A stretch of DNA of 64,000 bases from JBQTHD01 sp052390275 (GTDB lineage Bacteria; Actinomycetota; Acidimicrobiia; Acidimicrobiales; AC-14), in assembly GCA_052390275.1 (NCBI GenBank), contig JBQTHD010000002.1, forward strand, positions 1 through 64,000, read 5' to 3'. The notes beneath the pieces are model-generated. The model was not told the DNA's origin. It saw nothing but the letters and a program-made list of their open reading frames with translations, and did no database searches. The position numbers and the translations under genes were made by a program. This document shows positions 17,086 through 27,965 of this stretch, piece after piece. Position 1 is the first letter of the stretch. Every line of letters begins with the position of its first letter.

Positions 17086-19434
17086 ATGCAGCGATTTCGG
17101 CGGGCGGTCCTGGCCGTGGGCGCGGCGATGTTCACGCTGGGCTCCCTGGGCTCCCTGGGCCCCCACCCGGTCGTCGCCCAACTCGGGCCCGGGTCGGCCG
17201 TCAGCCAGATCGACCCCCACTCGGTCGTCGCACACCTCGGCCCCCACCGGGCCGCCGTCCAGGCGCAGACCCCAGGTCCCGCCTCGGCTCAGGCCGAGGG
17301 CAGTCCGGCCCCCGAGGGGACATCCGACCCGGTGGTCTTCGAGGGCCGGGGTTGGGGTCACGGCGTCGGGATGGCCCAGGACGGCGCACGGTGGATGGGC
17401 GTGGAGGGCGCGGACACCGCCAAGATCCTGGCCACCTTTTATCCGGGGGCGACTCTCGCCACCCGGACCGGCATGGTGCGGGTTCCGGTGGCCCTGTCGA
17501 CCAGCAGGGTCCACGTGGTGGCCTTCCCCGACGGCGGGGAGGTCAAAACTCGTGGGGGGGCGGCCGCCACCGGGTTCCCGGTGCGGGTGGGCCCGGGCGG
17601 GCGGATCCAGATCCGCCACGACGGGGCCTACCTGGTGGAGGTGCTCGATACCGGTGGGCTGTCCCCGGCTCAGGTCACCGCCGGGGGCCCCTCAGGCCCA
17701 AGCCCCCCCGGCCCCCCCGGCCCCCCCAGCCCGGCCCCGCCGACCCCGACCAATCCGGCGAGCCCGGCCAGCCCCACCGGACCGGCCGCCACCCGGCCAC
17801 CGGTCATCGGCACCGCCCCCACCACGCGGCCGGCGGTCACCACCCCCCGGGCATCGGTGGCACTGGCCGAACCCGATCTGCGCCTCGCGGCCGCCGTAGC
17901 GCCGTTGGCCGATTCGCGCTTGACCGTTTCCGCTTCGCCGCTGTCGGGGCGTCCCCAGGCCGGCGCCGATCCCACGTCCACCTCAGCCACCACCCCCCGC
18001 ACCCTGCTGCCCCGCACCCCCACGTCCCGCACCTCTGGCGGTCCGACCGGCTCGGGCGGCCCGACCCCCACCTCGGTTGGCCAGAACCCGCCGTCAGGCC
18101 CGAGCCGAACGCTGCTTCCCCGGGGCCCGTCGGCCCCGGAGGCTCCGGGCCGCACCCTTCTGCCCCGCCCCGGGGTCACCCGTCCCTCGGGCGGGCCCGC
18201 CAACCCCGGCCAGCCCGGCCCCGCGCCCGCCAGTCCCACGACGCGGGGCCGGGTGGTCCTATCGCGCGCATCGACCAGCGCTTTAGACATTCTGGGGGCT
18301 CCGGGGGGCAGCGTCACCCTGGAAAGCCGCAATCGCCGGTACCGCGGGAAGTTGGAGGCCAACCTCGAGGCGGCCGGGTTGCGCCTGCTCAACGAGGTCG
18401 ACGTGGAGACCTATCTGAAAGGGATGGGCGAGGTGCGGGACCCGTCGTGGCCGGCCTCGGCCCTGGGAGCCCAGGCGGTGGCGGCCCGCACCTATGCCCT
18501 TCGGGCCATGGCCAAGACCGGCGAAGTGTGCGACGACGACCGCTGCCAGGTCTACCTGGGGGCCCAGGCCGAGTACGCGGAGATGGACCGGGCGGTGGCG
18601 GCCACCACAGGTCAGGTCCTCACCTTCGACGGTGACCTCGCCACCGCCGTCTACTCGGCCAACGCCGGAGGCCACACGGCCACTCCCGGCGAAGGCTTCG
18701 GACCGGGGGCTGGAACCCGTCCCTACCTGCAGGCCGCTCGCTACACCACCCGGGACCCCTTCGCCTGGCGGGTGTCGGCCAGCCTGGCCGAGGTCGGTCG
18801 CCGCCTGGGTTACCCGGGCAGGCTCAACTCGGTGGCCGTCATGCACAGCGGCCCCTCCGGCCGGGTGTTGGAGCTTTCCCTCGACGGCGAGGCCGGGCCC
18901 CGGCCGGTGACCGGCGTCTCCGCCGTGGCCCGCCTGGGGCTGCGGTCCAGCCTTTTCGCCCTCGGCCGGCCGGATGGTTCGGGCGGCCTCGAAGGCCTGG
19001 GGGACCCCGGTGGTGCCGCGTCGGCGGGCCGGGGGGAGTTGGGCGATCTGCTCGAAGGTGCCCTGGGCGACGACGGATCTCTGGACGGTTCGCTGGATCC
19101 CGGCGCCGGGGCGGGGGCGGGCGACGCGGGCTTCGGCCGCTTCGACGTCGACTCGGTAATCCAGGCACTGCCCGAGGAGGCCCCCCGGGGGTTCAGCAAT
19201 CCCAACGACGACGTGGGTGGGTCGGCCCCGGCCATCACGCCGGCGGCCGACGTCTTCTCCCGGTGGAGTTGGTCGGCCACCGCTCAGGTCCTGATTCTGG
19301 TGGCCGCCCTGGTAGTGGCGCTGGAACGCAAGTCGGTACTCGCACTCCTGGCCGGCCGATCCGGTCGGTCGAGCCGATCCGGTCGGTCGAGCCGGGCCGG
19401 GGGTCGCCGGTCGACGGGGCGTACCCGCCCGGGC

Positions 19435-19449
<15 letters not shown>
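17086..19449 (+). CDS. secreted SpoIID/LytB-domain protein with Pro-rich insert
   Basis: This protein of 787 residues has an N-terminal signal-like helix. Its SpoIID domain comes in two parts: an early piece EGRGWGHGVGMAQDGARWMG (about residues 86-105) and the main peptidoglycan-binding part after residue 390 (LLNEVDVETYLKGMGEVRDP, AVAARTYALRAM, VYSANAGGHT). About 200 residues of Pro/Gly/Thr-rich sequence separate them. A hydrophobic helix (QVLILVAALVVALE) near the C-terminus precedes a basic tail with SGRSSR repeats. SpoIID proteins trim denuded glycan strands of the wall. The 3' end overlaps the convergent kinase gene by 15 bp. Confidence 0.85.
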
Positions 19450-21168
<1,719 letters not shown>

Positions 21169-21204
21169 CGACTCCCAGCTTGACCCTTCGTTGAGTCCGC
21201 CGGG

Positions 21205-21981
21205 TCAGCTACGCAGGATGTAGCCGATCCCCCGGACCGTCTGGACCACTCGGGGGCCCTCCAGTTCCAGCTTGCGCCGCAGCGCGCTCATGTGGACCTC
21301 GACCCGGTTCTGCTCGAAGGCCTCGAATCCCCAGACCTGGGTCAGGAGTTGGTGCTTGGACAGGACCTGGCGGGGATGGCGCATCAGGACGCCCAGCAAC
21401 TCGTACTCGGTCCGGGTCAGATCCAAGGGGCGGCCGCCGCGCGAGACGGTGCGGGTGGTCTCGTCCATGACGATGTCGTCGAAGGAGAGTTCCACTGCTT
21501 CCAGCGCCCCCGATCGGCGCAGCAGAGCCCGAACCCGGGCCAAGAGTTCGGCCATGAGGAAGGGCTTGATCACGTAGTCGTCGGCTCCGGCCCCGAAACC
21601 CTCCAGGCGGTCCTCCAGGCGGTCGGCGGCGGTGAGCATCAGGGTGGGCATTCCCAGGCCGTTGGCCCGCAACTGGCGGACCAACTGGTTGCCGTCGGGC
21701 CCCACCGGCAGGCGGACGTCCACCACGGCCAGATCCGGCCGGAACTTTTCGCTGATGGACAGGATCTTGGCCCCGTCGGCTTCGGCTCGGACCTCGTAGC
21801 CCTCTCCCCGGAAGGCCACCTCCAGGGCGGTGCGGATGGGGGCATCGTCCTCGATCACCAGGAGCCGGGGTGCCCGGCTGGGGACGGTGGCAGGCGGGGC
21901 GGACACCGAGTCATTCTCCCCGCCGGGAGCATCAGATAGCACGGATGAGTCCGGATCCTCCCCCGGCTCATATGTGTTCAT
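21205..21981 (-). CDS. OmpR/PhoB-family response regulator
   Basis: This protein of 258 residues starts at ATG 21981 (a GTG lies one codon earlier). After a 35-residue polar leader, the receiver domain shows LLVIEDDAPIR, the phospho-acceptor Asp near residue 88 (AVVDVRLP) and the Lys in DDYVIKPFLM. The winged-helix output domain ends MSALRRKLE ... VVQTVRGIGYILR. It is the first gene of a two-component operon with the PAS kinase. A decayed toxin gene lies immediately upstream, so the promoter may lie in foreign-derived sequence. Confidence 0.94.
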   Translation of the reverse strand: MNTYEPGEDPDSSVLSDAPGGENDSVSAPPATVPSRAPRLLVIEDDAPIRTALEVAFRGEGYEVRAEADGAKILSISEKFRPDLAVVDVRLPVGPDGNQLVRQLRANGLGMPTLMLTAADRLEDRLEGFGAGADDYVIKPFLMAELLARVRALLRRSGALEAVELSFDDIVMDETTRTVSRGGRPLDLTRTEYELLGVLMRHPRQVLSKHQLLTQVWGFEAFEQNRVEVHMSALRRKLELEGPRVVQTVRGIGYILRS

Positions 21982-22030
21982 CACCGATAGATGTTAGTGA
22001 CATACACCGGGTCACGGCGGAGTTTTTCTC

Positions 22031-22195
22031 CTACCGCCTCCGTCGCACCGCCGGCGAGTTGACTGATCCAGGGACCTCAGGACGAGTAGTTGGTTCTCGG
22101 GTTCCTTTAGTTAGGGCGACAGCCACCTCGTTTCCGAGCCGGCCCGGGTCCAGCAGCCCCCACAGCCAAATGTGGGTGTCGAGAAGCAGCTTCAA
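22031..22195 (-). pseudogene. truncated PIN-domain toxin
   Basis: A TTG overlapping the antitoxin stop (TTGA) begins LKLLLDTHIWLWGLLDPGR, a textbook PIN-toxin N-terminus with the first catalytic Asp. After about 30 residues the similarity stops, and an Arg/Pro-rich stretch ends at a stop codon just upstream of the response-regulator gene. The central and C-terminal acidic residues are missing, so the toxin is broken. Confidence 0.75.
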
Positions 22196-22434
22196 GCGCC
22201 CAGCGCTTCCCACGTCTCGGGATCGGTCGCCGGCTCGACCAGATCACCCACCACCCGACCCGATGACGCGGCCGCACCCAACCAGGTTCCGGCCGACGAT
22301 CGACGGGTAGGCGGAACGATCTGGGCCACCGGTTCGCGCGACGCGTAATCAGAACCGATTCGCCGGGTTCGGCGCACCTCCTCCAACACCGCCAAGCAGG
22401 TCGTCTTGAACTCGGAGATGGCGATCGACTTCAT
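22192..22434 (-). CDS. Phd/YefM-type antitoxin
   Basis: This protein of 80 residues begins MKSIAISEFKTTCLAVLEEV, the N-terminal DNA-binding strand-helix of Phd antitoxins, followed by PVAQIVPP. It now precedes a truncated toxin, so it is an orphan or solitary regulator. ATG 22434 is preferred to a TTG two codons upstream. Confidence 0.8.
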   Translation of the reverse strand: MKSIAISEFKTTCLAVLEEVRRTRRIGSDYASREPVAQIVPPTRRSSAGTWLGAAASSGRVVGDLVEPATDPETWEALGA

Positions 22435-22488
22435 GGTCAAATAGAGCCATAGGCGATCCCACCATGGTCACCAACCATGGTCGGATTC

Positions 22489-22884
22489 TCAAGCGAGCAG
22501 GAAGGTGCTTGAGGCGCCGAGGGCCAGGGCGATCCGGTGCTGGCGGGAGTCGAGCGTGATCAGCCCAACGTCATGTTCGACACAAACGGCGGCGATCAGA
22601 GCGTCGTGAATATTGCCGCCGAGGTCGAGTTCGGCTGCCCGACCAAACACCGCCGCCACCGCCGCCGCTGTTGTGGGCAGTATTCGCCGGGCGTCGGCGG
22701 CCCAGGGGGCCAACAGATCTACGCAGGCCAGTGCCGGCTGGCCGAAAGTGCGACGGAGCTGAGAGAAGGTCTCGGCAAGAACGATTGCCGGTAGGCGCCC
22801 GTCGGCCCGAAGGTGGGGCCTGGCCAGGTGGTGATGCTGGTGTTCGCCGACCAGGGCAGCCACCAACGCCGAGGTGTCCATCAT
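22489..22884 (-). CDS. vapC: PIN-domain toxin (VapC)
   Basis: This protein of 131 residues has the PIN acidic positions: MMDTSALVAALVGEH at the N-terminus, VLAETFSQLRR in the middle, IHDALIAAVCVEH and LITLDSRQHR near the C-terminus. VapC toxins are Mg-dependent ribonucleases. Its ATG overlaps the antitoxin stop (ATGA), so the pair is coupled. Confidence 0.88.
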   Translation of the reverse strand: MMDTSALVAALVGEHQHHHLARPHLRADGRLPAIVLAETFSQLRRTFGQPALACVDLLAPWAADARRILPTTAAAVAAVFGRAAELDLGGNIHDALIAAVCVEHDVGLITLDSRQHRIALALGASSTFLLA

Positions 22885-23144
22885 CGGCTGGACCGATCCA
22901 AGTCGATGGCGGCCAACACCTCCTCGTTGGAGACGGCGCGTCCCAGCCGCAGGACCGGAAGTCCGTCCGTTCCCTTCGTCACCTCGGTTTCGTTGGACAG
23001 CGGGGTGAGCAGAACGCCGTCGGGCGTGGACCGAAGTTCGATCTCGCCCGGTGCGGTCACGATCTGGTCACGCAACCACTTGGGCAGCACCATCCGGCCC
23101 TGGCCATCGACCCGCACCCGCACCGCCCGAGATGGTGACTTCAT
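22881..23144 (-). CDS. vapB: AbrB/MazE-type antitoxin
   Basis: This protein of 87 residues has an N-terminal swapped-hairpin DNA-binding domain (RVRVDGQGRMVLPKWLRDQI) followed by ELRSTPDGVLLTP. The C-terminal part would bind the PIN toxin encoded just downstream. An in-frame upstream region is not conserved; ATG 23144 fits the family length. Confidence 0.86.
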   Translation of the reverse strand: MKSPSRAVRVRVDGQGRMVLPKWLRDQIVTAPGEIELRSTPDGVLLTPLSNETEVTKGTDGLPVLRLGRAVSNEEVLAAIDLDRSSR

Positions 23145-23294
23145 GCCATCTACGGTAGGCCGCACCGCCCCAACCGACACCCTTTTTCGATTCCACGTCA
23201 GCGCACTTCTCAGCCAATCACCGCCACGATGGTGATCCAACCACATGCGGCCAGCCTCATACAGCTACCCGTCATCGGTAGTATGGGTCCCCGT

Positions 23295-23552
23295 ATGAAA
23301 ACGACTGTCGACATTTCTGATCCGCTGTTGGCTGCCGCCCGGCTGGAGGCCGAGCGGCGAGGCATCACCTTGAGGACCCTGGTGGAGGAAGGTTTGGCGG
23401 CCGTTCTCGATGGCGGCCGGACCAGGGCGAGCTACGTGCTGCCCGATGCAACGGTCGGTGGGCGGGGGTTGCGACCCGAGTTTGCTGAGGCCGGCTGGGA
23501 CGCCATACGCAACGCCTTGTACGAAGACGGCGGGCCGGACCGGGCGAGGTGA
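23295..23552 (+). CDS. vapB: VapB-type antitoxin
   Basis: This protein of 85 residues begins MKTTVDISDPLLAAARLEAE, the ribbon-helix-helix-like start of VapB antitoxins of the DUF2191 type, followed by GITLRTLVEEGL. Its TGA overlaps the GTG of the toxin gene by four bases. The 150-bp spacer shared with the opposite toxin-antitoxin pair should contain both promoters. Confidence 0.87.
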   Translation: MKTTVDISDPLLAAARLEAERRGITLRTLVEEGLAAVLDGGRTRASYVLPDATVGGRGLRPEFAEAGWDAIRNALYEDGGPDRAR

Positions 23553-23974
23553 TCGCGCTCGACACCAACTTGCTCGTCTACGCACATCGTTCCGATAGCG
23601 AACTGCACGGCCCGGCGGCAAGGGCAGTACGAAGCTTGGCTGAATCCCCGCAACCTTGGGCCATCCCCTGGCCGTGCATTCACGAGTTTCTCGCCGTAGT
23701 CACCCACCCGAGGATCTACGACCCGCCGTCGACTCCGACCCAAGCGCTCGACCAGGTGGCCGCCTGGATAGCTTCGCCCAGCTTGCTCCTTCTCGCCGAG
23801 CCGGACGGATACTGGGCGAAGTTGCGCGAGACGGTGCAAGACGGTCGGGTGACCGGGCCGCGAGTCCACGACGCTCGGGTGGCAAGCCTGTGCCTGGCTC
23901 ACCGTATCGAGGAGCTGTGGACGCTCGACCGGGACTTCTCCCGGTTCAGCCTGCGGACCCGAAACCCTATCTAG
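23549..23974 (+). CDS. vapC: PIN-domain toxin (VapC)
   Basis: This protein of 141 residues starts GTG. It shows MIALDTNLLVYAHR with the first Asp, PWPCIHEFLAVV with the Glu, VHDARVASLCL and LWTLDRDFSRF with the later Asp residues. All four PIN acidic positions appear present, so it should be an active ribonuclease. Together with the upstream antitoxin it forms a complete VapBC pair. Confidence 0.9.
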   Translation: MIALDTNLLVYAHRSDSELHGPAARAVRSLAESPQPWAIPWPCIHEFLAVVTHPRIYDPPSTPTQALDQVAAWIASPSLLLLAEPDGYWAKLRETVQDGRVTGPRVHDARVASLCLAHRIEELWTLDRDFSRFSLRTRNPI

Positions 23975-24231
23975 CTGGTTCCCCGAACACGAACCTTTGC
24001 TCGCATTCGGCCAAACCCGATACCGGCGACCGATTGGTGGACTCGTCTCGACTCGCTAGGAGTCATTGACATATAGCGGCCTGGGCGGATTTCCGGGGTT
24101 ATCGGGGTTAGGCTACGGGTCAACAGATTGGGTCAAGTGTCGGTAGCCACATAAGCGGATGTCCGGGCGCCCGGATGCGATAGTGGCAGCGGTCGGGGTC
24201 TCCCGGCTGGTCGGCACGGTCCGGGAGGTGG
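23975..24231 (+). promoter_or_regulatory. leader region of the pilus operon
   Basis: A TTGACA hexamer lies at 24066-24071, but no good -10 follows at 17 bases. Two direct GGGTCAA copies (24117 and 24130) sit inside a weak hairpin with arms ggctac/gtagcc (24111-24148). These are the only candidate control signals seen upstream of pilB; their role is unproven. Confidence 0.3.
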
Positions 24232-24237
24232 GTGGAG

Positions 24238-26286
24238 ATGGCTGAGGGGATGCGTCGGTTCCTGGGTTCGCGGTCCGGATCCCGCCCCAGCGCGCCCACC
24301 GCGACCGGCTATGTCGACCCCAACGGCCCTGGCCCTCACGGCGACCCCAACGCCGATCCGAACGGTTATGTCGACCCCAACGGCTATTCCGACCCCAACG
24401 GCTACTCCGACCCGAACGGGCCCGACCCCAACGGGCCGGACCCGAACGGGCCCGACCCCAACGGCCGCGGCAGCGCCACAGGGTGGTCGCCAAACTGGGA
24501 GCCGGCCTCGCCGGCCGAGGCGGCCGAGGCGCTGGCCCGCGGAGACCAGGGCCTGGCCGCTTTTGTCAACGACGACTCCGACGTGGTCGTCGGTGGCCAG
24601 CGACTTGGGGAAATGCTGGTCGAGCGGGGCCTGGCCCAGCCCACCGACATCTCCCAGGCCCTGCTCCAGCAGGCGGCGTCGGGCAAGCGCCTGGGTGAAC
24701 TGCTGGTGGAGTTGGGGGCGGTCAGTGAGCGCAACCTCTACGTGGTCCTCGCCGACCAGTTGGCGTTGCCCCTCATCGACTTCCGCCACGAGGAGCCCGA
24801 GGCCGAGGCGGTCAGCCACCTGCCCGAGGCCGTGGCCCGGAGCGTGGTCGCCATCCCCAGCCGGATCATTCAGGGTCGGCTCCAGGTGGTGCTGGCCAAC
24901 CCCGGCAACGTCGAGCACGTCGAGGCCATCCGCCAGGCCGTGTCCATGCCGGTCAGCCTGGCCATCGGCCCGCCCACCGACATCGTCCAGGCCATCGACC
25001 GCACCTACCGGGCCCTCACCGGCATCGGCCGCCACGTGGAGGCCTTCGAGGCCACCGTCGCCCTGCGCAAGGTGGCCGCCGCCGCGGCCGCCGGGCCCTC
25101 CGCCGCCAGCATCACCGGGGACGGCCCCGTGGCCCAGGTGGTCGACTCCATCATCACCCAGGCCCTTCGGGACCGGGCGTCGGACATCCACATCGAGCCC
25201 CAGGAGGGCCGGGTCCGGGTGCGGTTCCGCATCGACGGTGTGCTCCACGACGTCCAGGCCCTGCCCGAGACCATGGCCACCGCCCTGGTCAGCCGGCTCA
25301 AGATCATGGCCGACATGAACATCGTCGAGCGCCGCCGCTCCCAGGACGGCCAGATGACCATGGAACTCGACGGCCGGGCGGTGGACATCCGGGTGGCCAC
25401 CAGCCCCATGATCTGGGGGGAGAAGGCGGTCATGCGGCTGCTGGACCGCAACCGGGTGCTCTTTCGCCTGGACGACCTGGGCATGTCCGAGCGCACCCAC
25501 GCCATCTACTCCCGAATGGTTCGCTCCCCGGTGGGCATGATGATCTGCACCGGCCCCACCGGTAGCGGCAAGACGACCACGCTGTATTCCACCCTGGGCG
25601 AGATCAACAGCGTGGAGCGCAACATCACCACCCTGGAGGACCCGGTGGAGTACGTGTTCCCCTCCATCAACCAGGTCCAGATCAACGAACAGGCCGGCAT
25701 CACCTTCGCCGACGGTCTCCGGGGAATCCTTCGCCAGGACCCCGACGTCATCCTCGTGGGCGAGATCCGCGACGCCGAGACGGCCCGCATCGCCGTACAG
25801 GCCGCCCTGACGGGCCACCTCGTGCTCTCCTCCCTCCACGCCACCGACTCGGCGTCGGCCCTCTACCGCTTCTTGGAGATGGGGGTGGAGCCCTTCCTGG
25901 TGGCCTCGTCGGTGGTGGGGGTAACCAGCCAGCGCCTGCTCCGGCGGGTCTGCACCCGGTGCCGGGTTCCCTACACGCCCGGGGTGGACGAGTTGGCCAT
26001 GTTCGATGCCCTCGGCGGGGACCCGGGAACCAAGGAGAAGTTCTACCGGGGCGAGGGCTGCAACTTCTGTTCCCACACCGGGTTCCAGGGCCGGGTGGGG
26101 GTCTACGAGGTGCTGGCCGTTACCGAGGCGGTCAAGGAGGTCGTGGTGCGGCGGGGCACCCCCGCGGAGTTGCGCCAACTGGTCAACGACGAGGGCATGC
26201 ATTCCATGCGCCAGGAGGCCGTGGACCTGATCGAGCACGACGTCACAACCATCGGCGAAGCCGGCCGCGTCATGTACACGATCTAG
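24238..26286 (+). CDS. pilB: type IV pilus extension ATPase PilB/GspE
   Basis: This protein of 682 residues has an N-terminal tail rich in Asp-Pro-Asn-Gly repeats (residues 25-77), then the MshEN domain (LGEMLVERGLAQPTDISQAL). The ATPase core follows: Walker A GPTGSGKTTTLYST, Asp box DPVEYVFPSI, Walker B ILVGEIRDAETARIA and the His box LSSLHATDSASA. A zinc tetrad (CTRCRVPY, CNFCSHTG) is near the C-terminus. It powers pilus assembly at the cytoplasmic membrane. It is the first gene of the pilus cluster. ATG 24238 is chosen; a GTG six bases upstream is possible. Confidence 0.96.
   Translation: MAEGMRRFLGSRSGSRPSAPTATGYVDPNGPGPHGDPNADPNGYVDPNGYSDPNGYSDPNGPDPNGPDPNGPDPNGRGSATGWSPNWEPASPAEAAEALARGDQGLAAFVNDDSDVVVGGQRLGEMLVERGLAQPTDISQALLQQAASGKRLGELLVELGAVSERNLYVVLADQLALPLIDFRHEEPEAEAVSHLPEAVARSVVAIPSRIIQGRLQVVLANPGNVEHVEAIRQAVSMPVSLAIGPPTDIVQAIDRTYRALTGIGRHVEAFEATVALRKVAAAAAAGPSAASITGDGPVAQVVDSIITQALRDRASDIHIEPQEGRVRVRFRIDGVLHDVQALPETMATALVSRLKIMADMNIVERRRSQDGQMTMELDGRAVDIRVATSPMIWGEKAVMRLLDRNRVLFRLDDLGMSERTHAIYSRMVRSPVGMMICTGPTGSGKTTTLYSTLGEINSVERNITTLEDPVEYVFPSINQVQINEQAGITFADGLRGILRQDPDVILVGEIRDAETARIAVQAALTGHLVLSSLHATDSASALYRFLEMGVEPFLVASSVVGVTSQRLLRRVCTRCRVPYTPGVDELAMFDALGGDPGTKEKFYRGEGCNFCSHTGFQGRVGVYEVLAVTEAVKEVVVRRGTPAELRQLVNDEGMHSMRQEAVDLIEHDVTTIGEAGRVMYTI
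24310..24468 (+). repeat. 15/18-bp in-frame repeats in pilB
   Basis: About nine copies of a unit coding for DPNG plus one or two spacer residues (15- and 18-bp forms, for example gaccccaacgggccg) lie in the 5' part of pilB. The reading frame is kept throughout. Confidence 0.92.
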
Positions 26287-26300
26287 ACGGGGGACAAGTC

Positions 26301-27506
26301 GTGGCCGCTTACAAGTTCGTCGCCCTGGGTCCGACCGGGGAAAAGGTCAAAGGCCTGGCCAAGGGCTTCAGCTCGGACGCGGTCACCGCCGATCTTTTGG
26401 ACCAGGGCCTCCAGGAGGTGCGGGTCAAGAAGGCCCGGGACCTCAAGAACCTGGAACTGACGCCCCAGAAGGTCAAGCCGGTCGCCCTCATGCACCTGTC
26501 GCGCCAGTTGGCCTCTTTCGTCCGGGCCGGCGTGCCCATCATCGAGGCGCTGATGATCGTGCAGGAGGAGGTGAAGGACAAGAAGCTCAAGCAGGTCCTC
26601 ACCGGGGTGGCCGAATCTTTGCGGCGCGGGGACACACTGGTGGAGGCGGTCTCACAGTACGAAAAGGCCTTTCCCGCCTTCTACGTGGGGGTGCTGCGCT
26701 CTGCGGAGTTGACCGGCCGCCTCGACGACGTTCTCGACCAGTTGTCCCTCTACCTCGAGCGCGACGTGGAGGCCAAGCGCAAGATCCGCGGGGCCCTCGC
26801 CTACCCGATCATGATCCTCATCCTGTCGTTCGTGACGGTTGGGGTCCTGACCTTCTTCGTGCTGCCCCGGTTCCAGGACTTCTTCGAGGAGTTCGACGCC
26901 GAACTGCCTCTGGCCACCCGGCTCCTTCTGGGCTTCACCGGCATCGTCGGCGAGTACGGCACCTGGGCCCTGCTGTTCATGTTCGTGAGCGGGGTAGGAA
27001 TCGGGCTCGGCCTGCTCACCTACAAGGGCAAGAAGATCAAAGACCAGGTGATGCTTAAAATCCCCCTCATCCGCGAGATCGTGCGCTACGCCGTCATCGA
27101 GCGGTTCTGCCGGTTGCTCAGCTCCATGGTCCAGGCCGGCATCCCCCTGCCCGAGGGCATGATCATCGCCACCGAGGGGGCACACAACAAGGTCTACGAG
27201 GAGAAGCTTGCCGCCGTCCGCCTGGAGATGATCCAGGGCGAGGGCCTGGCCGCCCCCATCGGCCGCACCCAGATGTTCCCCACCGCCGCCACCCAGATGA
27301 TCCGGGTGGGGGAGGAGACAGGAACGCTGGAGACCCAGCTGGACGTGACCGCCCGCTATTTCGAACAGGAACTGGCCTACAAGATCAAGAACCTCACCAC
27401 CCTGTTCGAGCCAGCCGTCATCGTGTTCATGGGTCTCATCGTGGGCTTTGTGGCCATCGCCCTGGTGTCGGCCATCTACGGCATCTACAGCCAGGTGGAG
27501 CTTTAG
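26301..27506 (+). CDS. pilC: type IV pilus inner-membrane platform PilC
   Basis: A GTG 14 bases after pilB starts 401 residues. Two homologous GspF domains are present: SRQLASFVRAGVPIIEALMI in the first and CRLLSSMVQAGIPLPEGMII in the second. Three hydrophobic helices are visible (about 175-195, 225-245 and 375-395). PilC is the membrane platform turned by PilB and PilT to insert or remove pilins. The length is normal for the family. Confidence 0.96.
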   Translation: MAAYKFVALGPTGEKVKGLAKGFSSDAVTADLLDQGLQEVRVKKARDLKNLELTPQKVKPVALMHLSRQLASFVRAGVPIIEALMIVQEEVKDKKLKQVLTGVAESLRRGDTLVEAVSQYEKAFPAFYVGVLRSAELTGRLDDVLDQLSLYLERDVEAKRKIRGALAYPIMILILSFVTVGVLTFFVLPRFQDFFEEFDAELPLATRLLLGFTGIVGEYGTWALLFMFVSGVGIGLGLLTYKGKKIKDQVMLKIPLIREIVRYAVIERFCRLLSSMVQAGIPLPEGMIIATEGAHNKVYEEKLAAVRLEMIQGEGLAAPIGRTQMFPTAATQMIRVGEETGTLETQLDVTARYFEQELAYKIKNLTTLFEPAVIVFMGLIVGFVAIALVSAIYGIYSQVEL

Positions 27507-27509
27507 GCC

Positions 27510-27965
27510 ATGGCCTCGCGTTCGGCGAGTTCCGGCGCGCTCCGGCGAGGCGCCCAGGACGGCTTCACCCTGGTGGAACTGCTGGTGACGCTGGTCCTGT
27601 TGGGTTCGGCCTTCGTGATCCTGGTGGGGGGCACCCTCACCGGCGTGGTTTCCTCCAACAACCACCGGGAACAGGCCGACGGCGAGGTGGTGCTGCGCCG
27701 CTTCGCCGACGAGGTGGCGCTCCCCCGTTTCCCCGACGAGGTTCCGATTTCTTCCTGCCCGGAATCCCTACCAGAGACGCGGACCTTCCCCGAAACCTGG
27801 GACGACGGCTACATCCTCCAGATCGAGGAGTGTCGCCCGGTCGTACCGCCGGCGGAGGGAGTCTTCCTCCTGCGAATCGCCGTGGAGCCGGTGGGCGACG
27901 AGGGGGAGCCGGATAACGGTCAAGCTCGACTTGAGGTGGAGACGGTTACCGGGGTGCTGCCGTGA
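27510..27965 (+). CDS. minor type IV prepilin
   Basis: This protein of 151 residues has a basic leader ending in Gly, then the prepilin signature G/FTLVELLVTLVLLG with Glu at mature position 5. The globular part has two Cys residues that could form a disulfide. Three bases separate it from pilC, and it overlaps the next pilin gene. It is probably a PilV/PilW-like minor pilin that primes assembly. Confidence 0.88.
   Translation: MASRSASSGALRRGAQDGFTLVELLVTLVLLGSAFVILVGGTLTGVVSSNNHREQADGEVVLRRFADEVALPRFPDEVPISSCPESLPETRTFPETWDDGYILQIEECRPVVPPAEGVFLLRIAVEPVGDEGEPDNGQARLEVETVTGVLP

Noticed and set aside
24066..24148. Cyclic-di-GMP riboswitch before pilB
   Set aside because: Neither the conserved GEMM core nor its helices could be matched; only a weak hairpin and two GGGTCAA copies are seen.
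24133..26238. Long open frame antisense to pilB (about 700 codons)
   Set aside because: Its translation is His/Gly/Asp-rich without any family feature, and it mirrors the codon use of pilB. It is a shadow frame caused by high G+C content.
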